Shown in pieces: positions 45,031-55,323 of a stretch of 64,000 nucleotides of DNA. Position 1 is the stretch's first letter; every line of letters begins with the position of its first letter. The position numbers and the translations under genes are program-made. The stretch is taken from the NCBI GenBank assembly GCA_006386115.1, contig VFIW01000001.1, positions 266,001 through 330,000 of the forward strand, given 5' to 3'. The notes beneath the pieces were generated by a model. It did no database searches. It saw nothing but the letters and a program-made list of their open reading frames with translations, and was not told the origin of the DNA. The DNA comes from Globisporangium splendens (lineage: Eukaryota > Oomycota > Peronosporomycetes > Pythiales > Pythiaceae).

Positions 45031-45462
45031 AGACAGCGAATTTGTATCATCATTATTGCCAATCAATGTACCTTCCCAGACAATAAAAAGTGCTTGAGCC
45101 AGTCTCAGCTCGTGGTAGAATGCAGTTGATCCACACTCTTTTCTTCTTCGGAGCTCCTCGTTGCCAAAAAGATATCTTAGCGGAGAGGCACATGGCTACA
45201 CTTTTGGTGACCCTTCGAGTCTTCCGTGGCGACGAGTCCCACGTGCAAGAAAATAATAAAAAGAAAAGCTGTGAATATGGAAAGATCCAAGCTCAACAGC
45301 GACGCCTCGCTCGGTTCGGTGGTCACTGCTTCCGTCGCTCTTTCTCTCTCTCTCTCTTGATCTCATTTCGACATCTCCAGTGGATCTTTATCACCACTTC
45401 TCTCTTCTCCACGCACGATCGCTCAGCTCCCAGTTCCACCAACAGTTCACACCACCAGCAGC
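45031..45462. other. Intergenic with initiator-like motif
   Basis: A 432-base gap between two plus-strand genes. TCTCATTTCGACATCTCC at 45361-45378, preceded by a CT run, resembles an oomycete initiator about 85-100 bases upstream of the next ATG. Confidence 0.4.
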
Positions 45463-47481
45463 ATGGGTCAAGGAGGCAGCAACCTCGTGGACTGCGTGTG
45501 CGACGGCGACATCCAGGGTCTCAAGAGCAAGCTCCAGCAGCGCAAGAAGGAGTACAACCGCCTGCAGTTCATTAAGAAAAACCGGACGCTCGCCAGCAAC
45601 AACCACCACCACCACCAGAGCAACAACAACGACGGGGACGAGGATGAAGACGAAGACGAGGACGGCTACGAGGAGGACGAAGCCCTCGCGGAGCTGGCGC
45701 GTGTGACTCAGCACGAGGTCGAAGACGCCATGCACGCCGTCGTCAGCATGGAGATCCACTCGGCACAGCAGTTCCAGCAGGCGCAGATCGCGCTCGAGTT
45801 GCTCTTCCAGGCGCAACCGAGCGCCTGGTCGAGCACAGTGAGCAACCCGGGCATCCAGTGGACTGCCGCACATCGCGCATGTGTCATGGGCAACCTCTCG
45901 TTCCTCACGTTTGTGTTTCAGCGGTTTGATGCGTTCGACATGCAATCGCGCGACGCGTATGGGCTCTTCCCCATCGATCTGGTGCCCCCAGAGCTGCTGC
46001 GCACGCCCGAGCAGATGGCGAACGACGCGAAACTCGACGAGCCGCTCACTGGTGATGGCCACAAGCTTCTGGTCCCCGCGACGGCACGCACGCGACGCAA
46101 TCTGGCGTTGCAGATCCTGCGCCAGAAGAAGCAGGAAGCCGAGGTGCAGGCGATCTTCGAGTTCATGTATCACGAGCATCCGAGCCAGAGGTCGTCGTCT
46201 TCACAATCTTCGTCATCGCCATCGTCATCGTCATCAGGATCATCGCCAGAAGAAGAACAAGCGCATGTGCATGAGAAGGAAGACGAGAAGGAAGATCCTG
46301 GCGTCGATAGCAAAGACATCAAGAGCACCACCACCGAGGCGACTGAGCTGCATCTTGACAACCAGCACGACAACGATTGCGACACTGTCCGAATGCCCAC
46401 GAACAGCTACTTTGTCGCCTTTGAGCCCTGCACCGACCACTTGGCTGTGTCCGCAACACCAGCATCGCATATCATGGGCAACGTCCATGAGCGCAGCAGT
46501 CCGCTGCGGCTCAGGTACTGCGTCCCTCGCGTCGAGGAGTTTCTCCACGGGTACTTCCAGTTGATCTGGCGTGACGGCGGCGCAACGCACCCGCGCAGCG
46601 ACAAACCAAACTACGACGCGCACGTGCTCATGCGCGACGAGATGTTCCTCGATCCGCAGTGCCATCCACGCGCAATGGACAAAGTTGAGACACGTCCACA
46701 TCCCCACCTCCAGCTCCAAGAAGGAGACCAGGATGCTGGCGACGACGGTCTCATGAACACCAGGATGCTGCCACTGCGTCGCCGTCAGCTCGAAGACCAG
46801 GACCCGGTTCTTGAAGGTTGCTTCCCGTTTGACGTCTCGCACTTGCCCCGGGACGCCGTGTGCCACGTGCTCTTTGTCGCGTGCGACAAACATCTCATGA
46901 AACGCACCGTCGTGCTCAGCACCGAGGGCATCGCGCTGCGGGATGCGAGTGGAGCAACTAACGATGGTATGTTCGATACCTTGGAGGAATATGAGGACGA
47001 GAATGAAGACGATGAGGAAGACGACCAGCAGCAGCACGAACTCGCGAATGGGTACGTGTTTTACGTCGGAGGCGAGCCGTTCGCGCACCGGAATGCGGCT
47101 TTTTCCGGGAAATCGTTTGCCGATATTGACGAATTCGAGGAGTTTGTGAAGTCGTTGCGCTCGAAAACCGCGCCAGAGGCGACAAATGACAATGGTTCAG
47201 ACAACAGCAATAGCGGAGACGATGACGAAGAGCTCCAGCACCGAAAAGAAGATACTTTACGTCACGCTACGACGAGTGGGGGCGATGCGGCGATGCCAGC
47301 GGCTCACGAAGCTGGAGATGAGATGCAGGAAGACGACAACCAGCTGGAGCATGAGGTCGTTCATGAAACTGAGTCTGGGGACGAAGAAGACGACGAGGAG
47401 AGTCTCAATGACGCCCAGCACCACGCAGAAGAAGAAAATTTTGCATCTTACGATGACGAAAACGCATGCGAACGATCCTGA
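45463..47481 (+). CDS. Probably N-myristoylated acidic protein of unknown function
   Basis: A 672-residue single exon. The N-terminus MGQGGSN fits the N-myristoylation pattern (Gly2, Ser6), so membrane attachment by acylation is likely. A basic helix follows (LKSKLQQRKKEYNRLQFIKK), then His/Asn and Asp/Glu runs. A short ankyrin-like segment, TAAHRACVMGNLSFLTFVFQ with AYGLFPIDLV, lies at about 133-170. The central region (about 350-550) is more ordered (RYCVPRVEEFLHGYFQLIW, HVLMRDEMFLDPQCHP). The C-terminal 130 residues are again very acidic. I do not recognise the fold of the central region. Codon use fits the neighbours. Confidence 0.7.
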   Translation: MGQGGSNLVDCVCDGDIQGLKSKLQQRKKEYNRLQFIKKNRTLASNNHHHHQSNNNDGDEDEDEDEDGYEEDEALAELARVTQHEVEDAMHAVVSMEIHSAQQFQQAQIALELLFQAQPSAWSSTVSNPGIQWTAAHRACVMGNLSFLTFVFQRFDAFDMQSRDAYGLFPIDLVPPELLRTPEQMANDAKLDEPLTGDGHKLLVPATARTRRNLALQILRQKKQEAEVQAIFEFMYHEHPSQRSSSSQSSSSPSSSSSGSSPEEEQAHVHEKEDEKEDPGVDSKDIKSTTTEATELHLDNQHDNDCDTVRMPTNSYFVAFEPCTDHLAVSATPASHIMGNVHERSSPLRLRYCVPRVEEFLHGYFQLIWRDGGATHPRSDKPNYDAHVLMRDEMFLDPQCHPRAMDKVETRPHPHLQLQEGDQDAGDDGLMNTRMLPLRRRQLEDQDPVLEGCFPFDVSHLPRDAVCHVLFVACDKHLMKRTVVLSTEGIALRDASGATNDGMFDTLEEYEDENEDDEEDDQQQHELANGYVFYVGGEPFAHRNAAFSGKSFADIDEFEEFVKSLRSKTAPEATNDNGSDNSNSGDDDEELQHRKEDTLRHATTSGGDAAMPAAHEAGDEMQEDDNQLEHEVVHETESGDEEDDEESLNDAQHHAEEENFASYDDENACERS

Positions 47482-47829
47482 AGAGGGGAAACTATTTTTC
47501 TCTATTTGACGCGTGCTATTATAAATACGACAATCTGCTTTTTGTGTGTTTGTAGGTTTCTTTTTCTCTTCTATCTCTTCGTCCTTGGACTTGCGAGTTC
47601 GCTTTGTAGACGGCTTGGCTTTTCTCTCTATCCCAAGCCAGTCTCTCTGGACGACATGGGAGAGCGCGCCGAGTTATAACCTCAAGGAAGAACACCATCG
47701 TCGTATGGTTCTCCTCTTCCTCTATCCGCACGGCGCGCGTCCTGGCATATCGTCCTCATGAAGGACCGTTCGTTAATTGGTCCGCACCATCGAATGTTGT
47801 TCTTTGCATCTTCAACAGCTTCCTTGTGC
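47482..47829. other. Convergent intergenic gap
   Basis: A 348-base gap between the 3' ends of the acidic protein (+) and the START-FYVE gene (-). Nothing further is seen. Confidence 0.5.
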
Positions 47830-50616
47830 TCAGAAGTTCAACCGGATCATGTCGTTGCCGTCGTCGGGACGCACGAAAATTGACTCACGCGTCGCGTCCG
47901 AGAACTCGACAAACTCGGGCGACTTTGGCGGTGCCACAGGCAGCAGAATCATATCGTTGGCGCGCGACGAGGACGAGGACGACGAAGCGTGCTGTGACGA
48001 TGCCGAGATGATCTTGGGCGACGAGCTGAGGTGCGAGTTCGTGTTGCTGAAGCCGCCGCTGCGGTTCATTGACGACAACAAATTGTACGCACTTTGGCTC
48101 GGTGTAAAGCCCGCGTTTGCAGCACCAGACGAGGTTCCCGTCGACCTCATCGCCGCCGACATGGGCGGTCGTCCTAGTGACGCCGCACCAGTCTCGGCAG
48201 AAGGACCTCGACTACTGCCGAGGTTGTTGGTGTTCTGGTTGGGCGTCGCGAGATCCTGCAGCATGAGCACCGCGATCTCTTGGTGGACGCTCGAGGTCGC
48301 GGGCGCTGCTCCTGATGAGGACATGGTCGAAAAGTGGAATGTCGCACCGCTCGTCGTCGACGTGCCTCGGCTGCTGCTGCTGCTGTTGCTCGTGGTGCTG
48401 ATCATGCTGTCGGCGGCCGACCAGCCGCTCGTGGCGGTCGTCGCGGCCGTTCCCCGTTGCGACCCGGAGAAGTCGAAGTCGTCGTAGTCCTCGTTCTCGT
48501 CCACCGAGTACACTGGTGGTTGTTGCTTGTAGTATTGCTTGTGGTTGCTGCTCTTGTCCTTGAGCGTGAGGCCCGCGAGCGCGAGGATGTCCGGGTCCAT
48601 GGACAGATCGTCGTCGCCGTACGAGACCTCGGACGAAAAGCTCTCGGTGCTGTACTGGCGTGGCGGCAGGCGCTGCTGGAACTCGTATGGGTGCTGCTGG
48701 TACTGGTACACGTCCTGGTTTGTCTGGTGCTGCTGCAAGGCGTACATGTTCACAAGCTGCTCGCTCTCGTGCGACGTGCGCGAAAACGAGCTGCTCGTGG
48801 TCGACATGGACGGGTTGTTGAGCATGTTGTGGTGCGCGTTGTACTCGTACGGCTTCATCGGAGGTCCCGGAGCTGCCGCGTGGAAGTTGTCGCTCTGATC
48901 GTCCGTGCTGCGCGTGCGCTGGCTGTTGTAGTACGCCTGGAACGGTTGGTTCAGGGCGTTGTTGCTACTGCTACTGCCGACGGTGCCGCTGCCGCGATCG
49001 CTCGTGTCGTCGCCGAATGAGATCATGGACTCGTCGTCGCTGCGCACCATGGACGCGTTGCTGTGCACGCTCGTGGAGCCCACGCCGACGGCGTTCTGTG
49101 TTGTTGCTGTCATTGTTTGCGGCTGCGGCTGCGGTGTCGCCAATGTCATGTGCGAGCTGCTGCTAAACGAGGACGACGACATGCTCGCGCTGCGACTGAG
49201 ACTCCCGCCCATCGCGTTCCCTGACACGCTCGTGCTCTGGATGACGCTCTCAATGCACACGTTGCAGCCGCGCGTCTCGCTCGCGTAGCTGCTCTCGTCG
49301 CTGCTGCTGTCGCCGTCGTGCGAGTACTGCGAGCGAATGTCGACGCTCGAGCCCGAGTTGCGGCGCGCGCGTGTGCCCATTGCTCCGGGAAGCTTGACGA
49401 ACCCGGAGCACGTGGAGCACACGGCTTCGCCGCAGAGCCGGCAGTGGTGGCACCGCCGGAACGTGCGGAACATCTTGAGGCACAGGTAGCAGTGGTCGCT
49501 CTTCTTCCACGCGGTCTTGCCCACCTTGCTGCGCGACAGGAGCAGCGTGCCGTCGTGCTGCAGGGTGGACGCGGTGGACACGACGCGTGCGAGGTTCCCG
49601 ACGCTCGAGACGACGGACAGGAGCCACTTTTGGTACTTGCGCGCGTTTTTGAGACTCGACTTGGTGGGCAGAAGCGAGAGGAACATCGAGAGGCGGAACT
49701 TGTGCGGGTCGCTCGTGGCCTCGACGACGAAGCCCGAGTTGCGGAAGTGCTGCCGGTTCGAATTCGCGCTCTTGGGCAGCGCCGGGATGTCCTTGAAGTT
49801 GACGGACATTAACACGTGCACGCCGAGCATCATCTTGCCGGAATTGCTGCTATTGTTGTTGGTAATGATGCGGGAGCTGCCGAGCGCGAGCTGGTCGTCC
49901 ATGACGGCGCCCTTGCCCACGCGCAGCATCTGGTTCTCGTGGCGCTCAAACGCGTCCTGGTAGCTCACCATTGTGAAGTCGCGGTTCTTGTCCACGCCGC
50001 CGAGCGACGTTGGCGCCGTGAGCGAGAGCCAATTCACGCTGTACGCATCGTCGTCGCTGAAGCTCTTGCGGCGCGTCTTCGCACCACCATCTTCATCTTC
50101 TGAGTCCGCCACAGGCGCGAACGGCGGTGGCGTCGTGCACGAGAGCTTGTCGATGACCACGCCGTTGGCATAGTATTTCCCGAACACGCGCTTCATCTTG
50201 GGCGCGAACTCTTCGGTCGTGCGCGCCGCGAGGAACGCGAGCACGTCGCGGATGCCGTGCTCGTCACTGCCGTAGAGCGTGGTGACGCCGCGCACGAGAT
50301 AAAAGTCCGCGACGTTGCCGCCGCCGGCGCCGAACGTGTGCACCGTGGACACGGATGCGGGCAGCGCGCGGCCGTTCATCTCGTACAGCATGGCGTCGTT
50401 CTTGTCGGCCACGAACTTCCAGCCGTGCGGCGTGGCCGCGAGGTGCGCGAGGTCCGTGGCCGCCTCGCGCACGCGCCGCAGGATGCGCGTGGACGGCGCG
50501 TGGCCCGAGGTCTGGTGCGCGGCCGAGCGGCTCATGTTGACCGGGTTGAGCGGCGACTTGAGGAATGGGTCGGCGGTGGCCATGGCGAGCGCCACGGGCG
50601 CGAGGTTGTGGTTCAT
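47830..50616 (-). CDS. START-FYVE domain protein
   Basis: A 928-residue single exon. ATG 50616 (MNHNLAPVALAM) was chosen because the open frame above it to 51036 has no coding character. Residues about 25-370 have the layout of the oomycete START-like lipid-binding module, found by comparison with the many FYVE proteins of this group (WKFVADKNDAMLYEM, FYLVRGVTTLYG). The FYVE zinc finger is at about 405-500: C-x2-C in DHCYLCLKMF, the RRCHHCRLCGEAVC core, CSTC, and the last pair GCNVC after a Ser-rich insertion. FYVE domains bind PI3P on endosomes. The core reads RRCHHCR, close to the canonical R-x-HHCR. The remaining 420 residues are low-complexity Ser/Gln/Asn. START-FYVE architecture is a hallmark of oomycetes, so this gene supports the taxonomic assignment. 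Confidence 0.88.
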   Translation of the reverse strand: MNHNLAPVALAMATADPFLKSPLNPVNMSRSAAHQTSGHAPSTRILRRVREAATDLAHLAATPHGWKFVADKNDAMLYEMNGRALPASVSTVHTFGAGGGNVADFYLVRGVTTLYGSDEHGIRDVLAFLAARTTEEFAPKMKRVFGKYYANGVVIDKLSCTTPPPFAPVADSEDEDGGAKTRRKSFSDDDAYSVNWLSLTAPTSLGGVDKNRDFTMVSYQDAFERHENQMLRVGKGAVMDDQLALGSSRIITNNNSSNSGKMMLGVHVLMSVNFKDIPALPKSANSNRQHFRNSGFVVEATSDPHKFRLSMFLSLLPTKSSLKNARKYQKWLLSVVSSVGNLARVVSTASTLQHDGTLLLSRSKVGKTAWKKSDHCYLCLKMFRTFRRCHHCRLCGEAVCSTCSGFVKLPGAMGTRARRNSGSSVDIRSQYSHDGDSSSDESSYASETRGCNVCIESVIQSTSVSGNAMGGSLSRSASMSSSSFSSSSHMTLATPQPQPQTMTATTQNAVGVGSTSVHSNASMVRSDDESMISFGDDTSDRGSGTVGSSSSNNALNQPFQAYYNSQRTRSTDDQSDNFHAAAPGPPMKPYEYNAHHNMLNNPSMSTTSSSFSRTSHESEQLVNMYALQQHQTNQDVYQYQQHPYEFQQRLPPRQYSTESFSSEVSYGDDDLSMDPDILALAGLTLKDKSSNHKQYYKQQPPVYSVDENEDYDDFDFSGSQRGTAATTATSGWSAADSMISTTSNSSSSSRGTSTTSGATFHFSTMSSSGAAPATSSVHQEIAVLMLQDLATPNQNTNNLGSSRGPSAETGAASLGRPPMSAAMRSTGTSSGAANAGFTPSQSAYNLLSSMNRSGGFSNTNSHLSSSPKIISASSQHASSSSSSSRANDMILLPVAPPKSPEFVEFSDATRESIFVRPDDGNDMIRLNF

Positions 50617-51787
50617 TCGGTTGTAAGAGCCTTGTGCACGGAAGAGCCACCCGTCACGTGTTGCACAGCTGATTTGCTTGCTGGATCTGCAGCGTACGGA
50701 TTGGTTGCGGGTTTGTTTGCCTGCTGTGTTGGCGGAGATTTGACAAGCCAACAAACCGATGTGTATGCTACTTGCGACTGGATTCTGCAACTGTCTGTCT
50801 TTTGTCAACCAACGCGAGAGCAAACAAGCGAGGGATTCGGACAACAAGATGGCGGCGACAGATGCAATATGTTGGTTTCTTTCCACGAGCAGACAAACGA
50901 ACTGTGTGGGACTCGCTTGGGGTGACTCTTCTGACGCCAAGTGGACGATGCTGCTGTAGCCCCCCCGCAGGCCAAAATTCTCCCCACGCGCTGGATCTCT
51001 TGTCGAGAGCAAAAACGCGACTGTAGCGAGAAGCAATGCAGGCAGGACTTGCCAACACGAACTCGCGAGAATGCGAGCGTTTCAGAACACTGTGCACACG
51101 CTGGCAATTGCTTGCCTTGCGCTGACTCAGCAGCTGGTGCCGCGGAAAGGAGCTGTTGGCGGCGCTGTGTGGACGGCAGCCTGCTCAACTGGGATGGCTC
51201 AAGTGGCTGTGCTGCATTCAAACCAGACAAAGGAAGGAAGACCGACAAGACCGCATCCATGCGCATGCATGCTGGACAGGGGCTGAGCAAAGCTGCGCTG
51301 GCCGTTCTCGCGCGCATGCGTCATCGGCGCAATGATAGCAATATCCTTTGCAAACGCATACCCCGTGCACGACGACGTTTTGTCTGATATGCAATTTCTA
51401 TGCTGCAAGGAGTTCGGAATGACCTGTCAGAAAGGATAAACGGCTGTTTTCGGTTCTGGCGTTAACACCTACCCCCTTGCGTGGCTGACAATCACACAAC
51501 GTGTGTGTGTGACACATCTCCACTTGTGGAAGCTAAAAACGGGCCAGAGCGGACTGAAGCGTTCGGTACCGTACACTGCGCCACACTCACCTGATCTATA
51601 TCTACTTCAACAAGGTACTGGGTTATGCAGGTCAACCCTTCATCTGCAGCACATAATTAGACTTGTTCAATTGTGGTCTTCCATATATTATCCTGCCAAC
51701 TTAAACAATTCATCACATTTAGATGGTTGACCAATTCCATATTACCCCCTGTGCATGGACATGACCGAGCCTCATGTTGGCTGCACA

Positions 51788-51789
51788 TT

Positions 51790-51820
<31 letters not shown>

Positions 51821-51829
51821 TTGTCTGTT
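51788..51829. repeat. Tetranucleotide microsatellite (GTCT/GTTT)
   Basis: An irregular run of TGTC and TGTT units in non-coding DNA. Confidence 0.8.
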
Positions 51830-52610
51830 TTCATGATCTTCGCACCCACATATCGACGCAACCTGTTCCTCATTCTGCCTCTCATGCATGAGAAGCAAGG
51901 CATAATTGCTGTCACATTGCAACAAATGCCGACGAGCATGCTGGCTGGCTGTTTGTGTGTGCACAAGCTGCCAGCAAAACCGAAATGGCAACTCGTGTTT
52001 CGGTATTTTGCGAAAATCGGGAAATGCTCAAAATGACCCATCCGCACTTTGCTGAAGCTAAAGTTCAATTCAACGTCTGAAGGCGCTGTCGTGACCTCAA
52101 ACCCATCAAAGACGAGCGATAGATGGATGGAAAGGAATCGTGAAACCAGCCATCACCTCATTCGCTCTTCTTCCACCCACTGCGCAGTCGTTCCATCCAT
52201 TTCGTATTGTGTCTTTAGTCCCCGCTGTCTTTCTGCGCGGTCCTTCTTGTCAACTCTGCAAGCTCACACCAAATACGTACGACAGAGTGGCTCTTTTTCT
52301 CCTATTACGGCATCATAATCGCGATTCCCCCACCACCACCAGTAATACCAGATATCGTGACCTGATCTCCACCATTTTTCTCAATCTAATGGAGACGATG
52401 CGCGTGGCTCTGACTGAGACCATCGTCCTTCGAGCCAGCGCACAGATACCGTATCCACAGGTGCACAGCGTACCCCTTCGTTCGCTGTCGGACGAGGAGT
52501 TCCGAGCCACTCTCTCCGTTCCGTTTCTCTTCCTCCCTCGTCGTCTCACTGACGCATGCGATGGATGCACCCATGCTGAGCTGATATGCTGCAATAAGAA
52601 ACGCCACTCG

Positions 52611-52614
<4 letters not shown>

Positions 52615-52647
<33 letters not shown>
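52615..52647. repeat. CT dinucleotide microsatellite
   Basis: An uninterrupted CT run of about 16 units in non-coding DNA; a similar run lies at 55272-55303. Confidence 0.85.
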
Positions 52648-52651
<4 letters not shown>

Positions 52652-52917
52652 CTGTGCTGCCTGTGGGGTTTTCATTCTCGTCGTCTTCTCACTTTCATCG
52701 CGACTGTGCGCGCCACCTTTGCGTCTGTAGAAAGGCAATTGCAACACGATAACTGCAGTTGTCCATAATCGCAAAAGAGCCGCCTCGATGGACGAGATGC
52801 CCATGGACATAATGGGAAAACTGTTCTATATTGGAGAACTGCACGCGCGCACGCCGACTTGTCTGGCTAATTAGTTTCAATAACACACACACCTACCTAC
52901 CTACTCACATACACGTT

Positions 52918-53355
52918 TTAGTAATACGTCTCGACGGTGCCGCCGTCCTTTGTGGTCAGTGTGATCTGCAGAAAGATGTCGCTCTTGGGAGACCCAGGCC
53001 CGCCGAGCTCGTCCGGCAGCACGAGCGGGTAGCTGTACATCTCGCAGTGGCGGTCACCCGTGTACAGCGCGAGCGGGATCACGGCCGAGCCAATGAGGTC
53101 GTCGCGCGAGAACCGGTCGTAGTCGAACACGTTGACCACGATGAACTCGCTCTCCCAGTCAGCCACGTCGAACTCGAACTTCTCGGGCGGCGACCACTGC
53201 GGGTTGAGCGTGTTCATGATGCACGAGCTCTTCTTCGTCGTGTTGCCGACCGAGAACACCACGTACGGGTCGCTCTTGCCGCCCACCACTTCCGAATCCG
53301 CCGCCAGCAGGTCTGTGCACTTGTACAGGATCACGCGCACGCGGAACTTGCCCAT
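52918..53355 (-). CDS. Single C2-domain protein
   Basis: A 145-residue single exon starting MGKFRVRVILYKCTDL at 53355, the first ATG in the frame. It is essentially one C2 domain (about 1-130), a beta sandwich that binds phospholipids, often through calcium. The first calcium loop is AADSEVVGGKSDPYVVFSVG, followed by TLNPQWSPPEKFEFDV and the second loop in NVFDYDRFSRDDLIGSAVI, which keep the expected Asp positions (DPY, FDYDR, DD). The order of strands suggests a C2 of the protein kinase C or synaptotagmin type. The C-terminus ends VETYY. No other domain, so it is a stand-alone adaptor or membrane-targeting module. Confidence 0.85.
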   Translation of the reverse strand: MGKFRVRVILYKCTDLLAADSEVVGGKSDPYVVFSVGNTTKKSSCIMNTLNPQWSPPEKFEFDVADWESEFIVVNVFDYDRFSRDDLIGSAVIPLALYTGDRHCEMYSYPLVLPDELGGPGSPKSDIFLQITLTTKDGGTVETYY

Positions 53356-54264
53356 TCTGGTTCGCTTCGCTTGCTGTGTACCTTGGACTAACGTCACTCC
53401 AATCGAATGCTGGTAGCCTTGTCTTGTACGCTATGAGTCGGGGTGTAGAGTCGTCTCGTTGCTCGTTGAAATGCGTTTGTGCGCTAAATCGAGAGCTCCA
53501 AAACGGTGCGTGAGACCAGCGAATCGAGCAGCTACGAAGTGCAAAAAGAGACTCGTCGGGGACTGACGCGACGCTGCTGCTACGGAGGACGAGAACGGAC
53601 CTTGGCACACCGACACCGAGATGTGGAGCACAGAAAGAGAGAAGCACTGGACGCTTGCGCTGCTGCTTGTAGCTGGAGCTGCAGGAGAGAGAAGGAGAGT
53701 CCGACGCCGCTTCCTGCGCCACGCACTTGCCAAATTACTCACCCCTTCCTTCCACCCCCATCATAGGTGACACGCCACGCGCACTTAGTGCAATCGCACT
53801 TACGGTACTCTCTTTTCTCTCCCATTGGGTAACAATGCATCCGAAGTGCGTTTTGAGTACATCGATGCGAACTTAGAGAGTGTTATGCTAAGGTTCAGCG
53901 CCGTCTGCGACGTGTGAACAGCTCCTATACATGCTGACATGGTCTCAGATCCACAAACCAGGAGCTCCAGTTTCCCAAAGTGGCTGTAGCTCTTCTCCGT
54001 CTTATGCTGCTGTCCTTTTGCACTGTTGCGCTGGTTGTCTTATGGCAACAACGCAGTAAATAATCTTTGTAGTGCGCACTCGTCGACTGCATTCCTCCAT
54101 GGAAATCACATGATTAGATGAGTCGGAGGATGCGCCTTTGAAAGTGATGGTCACAGTTTTATTCGAAAGTCTCTCCTGGACATTGCAGTTCACTTTCGTT
54201 TTCGCGTCTCCCCCAAAGCAGCAGCACGTTGCCACGGCTCGACACAGCAGTAAGAACAAGCACC
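53356..54264. other. Divergent intergenic region
   Basis: About 0.9 kb between the starts of the C2 gene (-) and the first DJ-1/PfpI gene (+). GTTCACTTTCGTTTTCG at 54188-54204 is an initiator-like candidate about 60-75 bases upstream of the latter. Confidence 0.45.
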
Positions 54265-54903
54265 ATGGCAGACGCTCAGCATAAGCCGCTCCAGATCGGC
54301 GTGATCGTGTTCGAAGGCGTGATGCAACTGGATTTTATCGGCGTCACGTCGTATCTGGAGATTCTGCCAGCGATCGCCAACGTGCCGGTGCAGTTCCACA
54401 CCATTTCGCTCGCACAGGGCAATTTGCTCAGCTCGGGCGGTCCCATCTCAGGCGTGCCGCTGTACGCGTCCGTGGGGTACCAAGACGCGCCGCTGAGCTT
54501 CGACATCCTGCTGATCCCAGGCGGCCGGGGACGCATCAACCTGGTGAAGGAGCAGGGCATCTTGGACTACATCCGCACGGCCGCCGAGCAGTCGACCCAC
54601 GTGCTCACGGTGTGCACGGGTTCCGGGATTTTGGCGCGCACGGGCTTCCTCGACGGCAAGAACGCGACGACCAACAAGCTCACGTTCGACGAGATCGCAG
54701 GCGCGAGTCCGAGTGTGAAGTGGATTCGCAAGGCGCGCTGGGTCGTGGACGGCAAGATCTGGACGAGCTCGGGCGTCTCGGCCGGCATGGACATGGCGTA
54801 CGCGTACATCGCGCAGCACTATGGCAGCGAGATCGCCGACAAGATGGCGCGGTACATCGAGACGGTGCCCAACAAGGACCCGTCCAACGATCCGTTCGCT
54901 TAG
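54265..54903 (+). CDS. DJ-1/PfpI family protein, copy A
   Basis: A 212-residue single exon starting MADAQHKPLQIGVIVFEG at 54265, the first ATG. The fold is the class I glutamine-amidotransferase-like DJ-1/PfpI family. The nucleophilic Cys is in VLTVCTGSGILA (about 115), the conserved acid-bearing N-terminal motif is VIVFEGVMQLDFIG (about 11-24), and GKNATTNK follows the elbow. The order of motifs is closest to isonitrile-hydratase-like (InhA) or AraC-type amidase subfamilies rather than human DJ-1. No signal peptide. It is a close paralogue of the gene at 57893-58543: AAEQSTHVLTVCTGSGILA, KWIRKARWVVDGKIWTSSG and DPSNDPFA are shared almost exactly. Activity (hydratase, glyoxalase III or protease) cannot be settled from sequence. 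Confidence 0.88.
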   Translation: MADAQHKPLQIGVIVFEGVMQLDFIGVTSYLEILPAIANVPVQFHTISLAQGNLLSSGGPISGVPLYASVGYQDAPLSFDILLIPGGRGRINLVKEQGILDYIRTAAEQSTHVLTVCTGSGILARTGFLDGKNATTNKLTFDEIAGASPSVKWIRKARWVVDGKIWTSSGVSAGMDMAYAYIAQHYGSEIADKMARYIETVPNKDPSNDPFA

Positions 54904-55266
54904 GTCCCAATGGGAGTGTTTGTTAAATCCTTCCCCAGCTTCAACCTGAACCAAGTGTCTCACTGATTCATAATTTCAAAGAATAAACAAACAAAGGCAG
55001 GATGTGCAAGTACAAAATGAGCAACCTTCATGCGGCAACTGTTTCGTCCGCTGTCCTTCGGACGACCCTTGATGGGACAACATTGAGTTGCTATATGAGG
55101 GTAGTTCATTTCGCGCAGAGAGAGACCCACACAGAACTCGACCCACCAATTGCAGTGTTCAACGCACCAAGTTTCAAACAGTTTGACTTTTGCGTCGAAA
55201 AGAGCTGTTCGACAAAGGTGCGATGCGAATGGAGCTCGATGCATTCCACAGTATGAGGCTGACGGC

Positions 55267-55308
<42 letters not shown>

Positions 55309-55323
55309 CTCCATGCGTAGACC
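54904..55323. other. Intergenic with CT microsatellite
   Basis: A 420-base gap; a CT run at 55272-55303 lies just upstream of the next gene's ATG and may be part of its leader. No gene is seen. Confidence 0.5.

Larger units (their letters stand above)
50617..52917. other. Intergenic, no supported gene
   Basis: About 2.3 kb with short overlapping frames on both strands and no recognisable domain. It includes a GTCT-type tetranucleotide run (51788-51829) and a long CT run (52615-52647). Confidence 0.5.

Noticed and set aside
50617..51036. N-terminal extension of the START-FYVE frame
   Set aside because: The extension lacks coding composition and the family begins near MNHNLAPVALAM; the upstream part overlaps unrelated frames on both strands.
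47830..51036. RXLR or Crinkler effector motifs
   Set aside because: No signal peptide followed by RXLR-EER or LFLAK was found in any supported gene of the window.
52140..52730. Open frame of 196 codons on the plus strand
   Set aside because: It crosses a long CT run, overlaps a similar frame on the other strand and has no domain.
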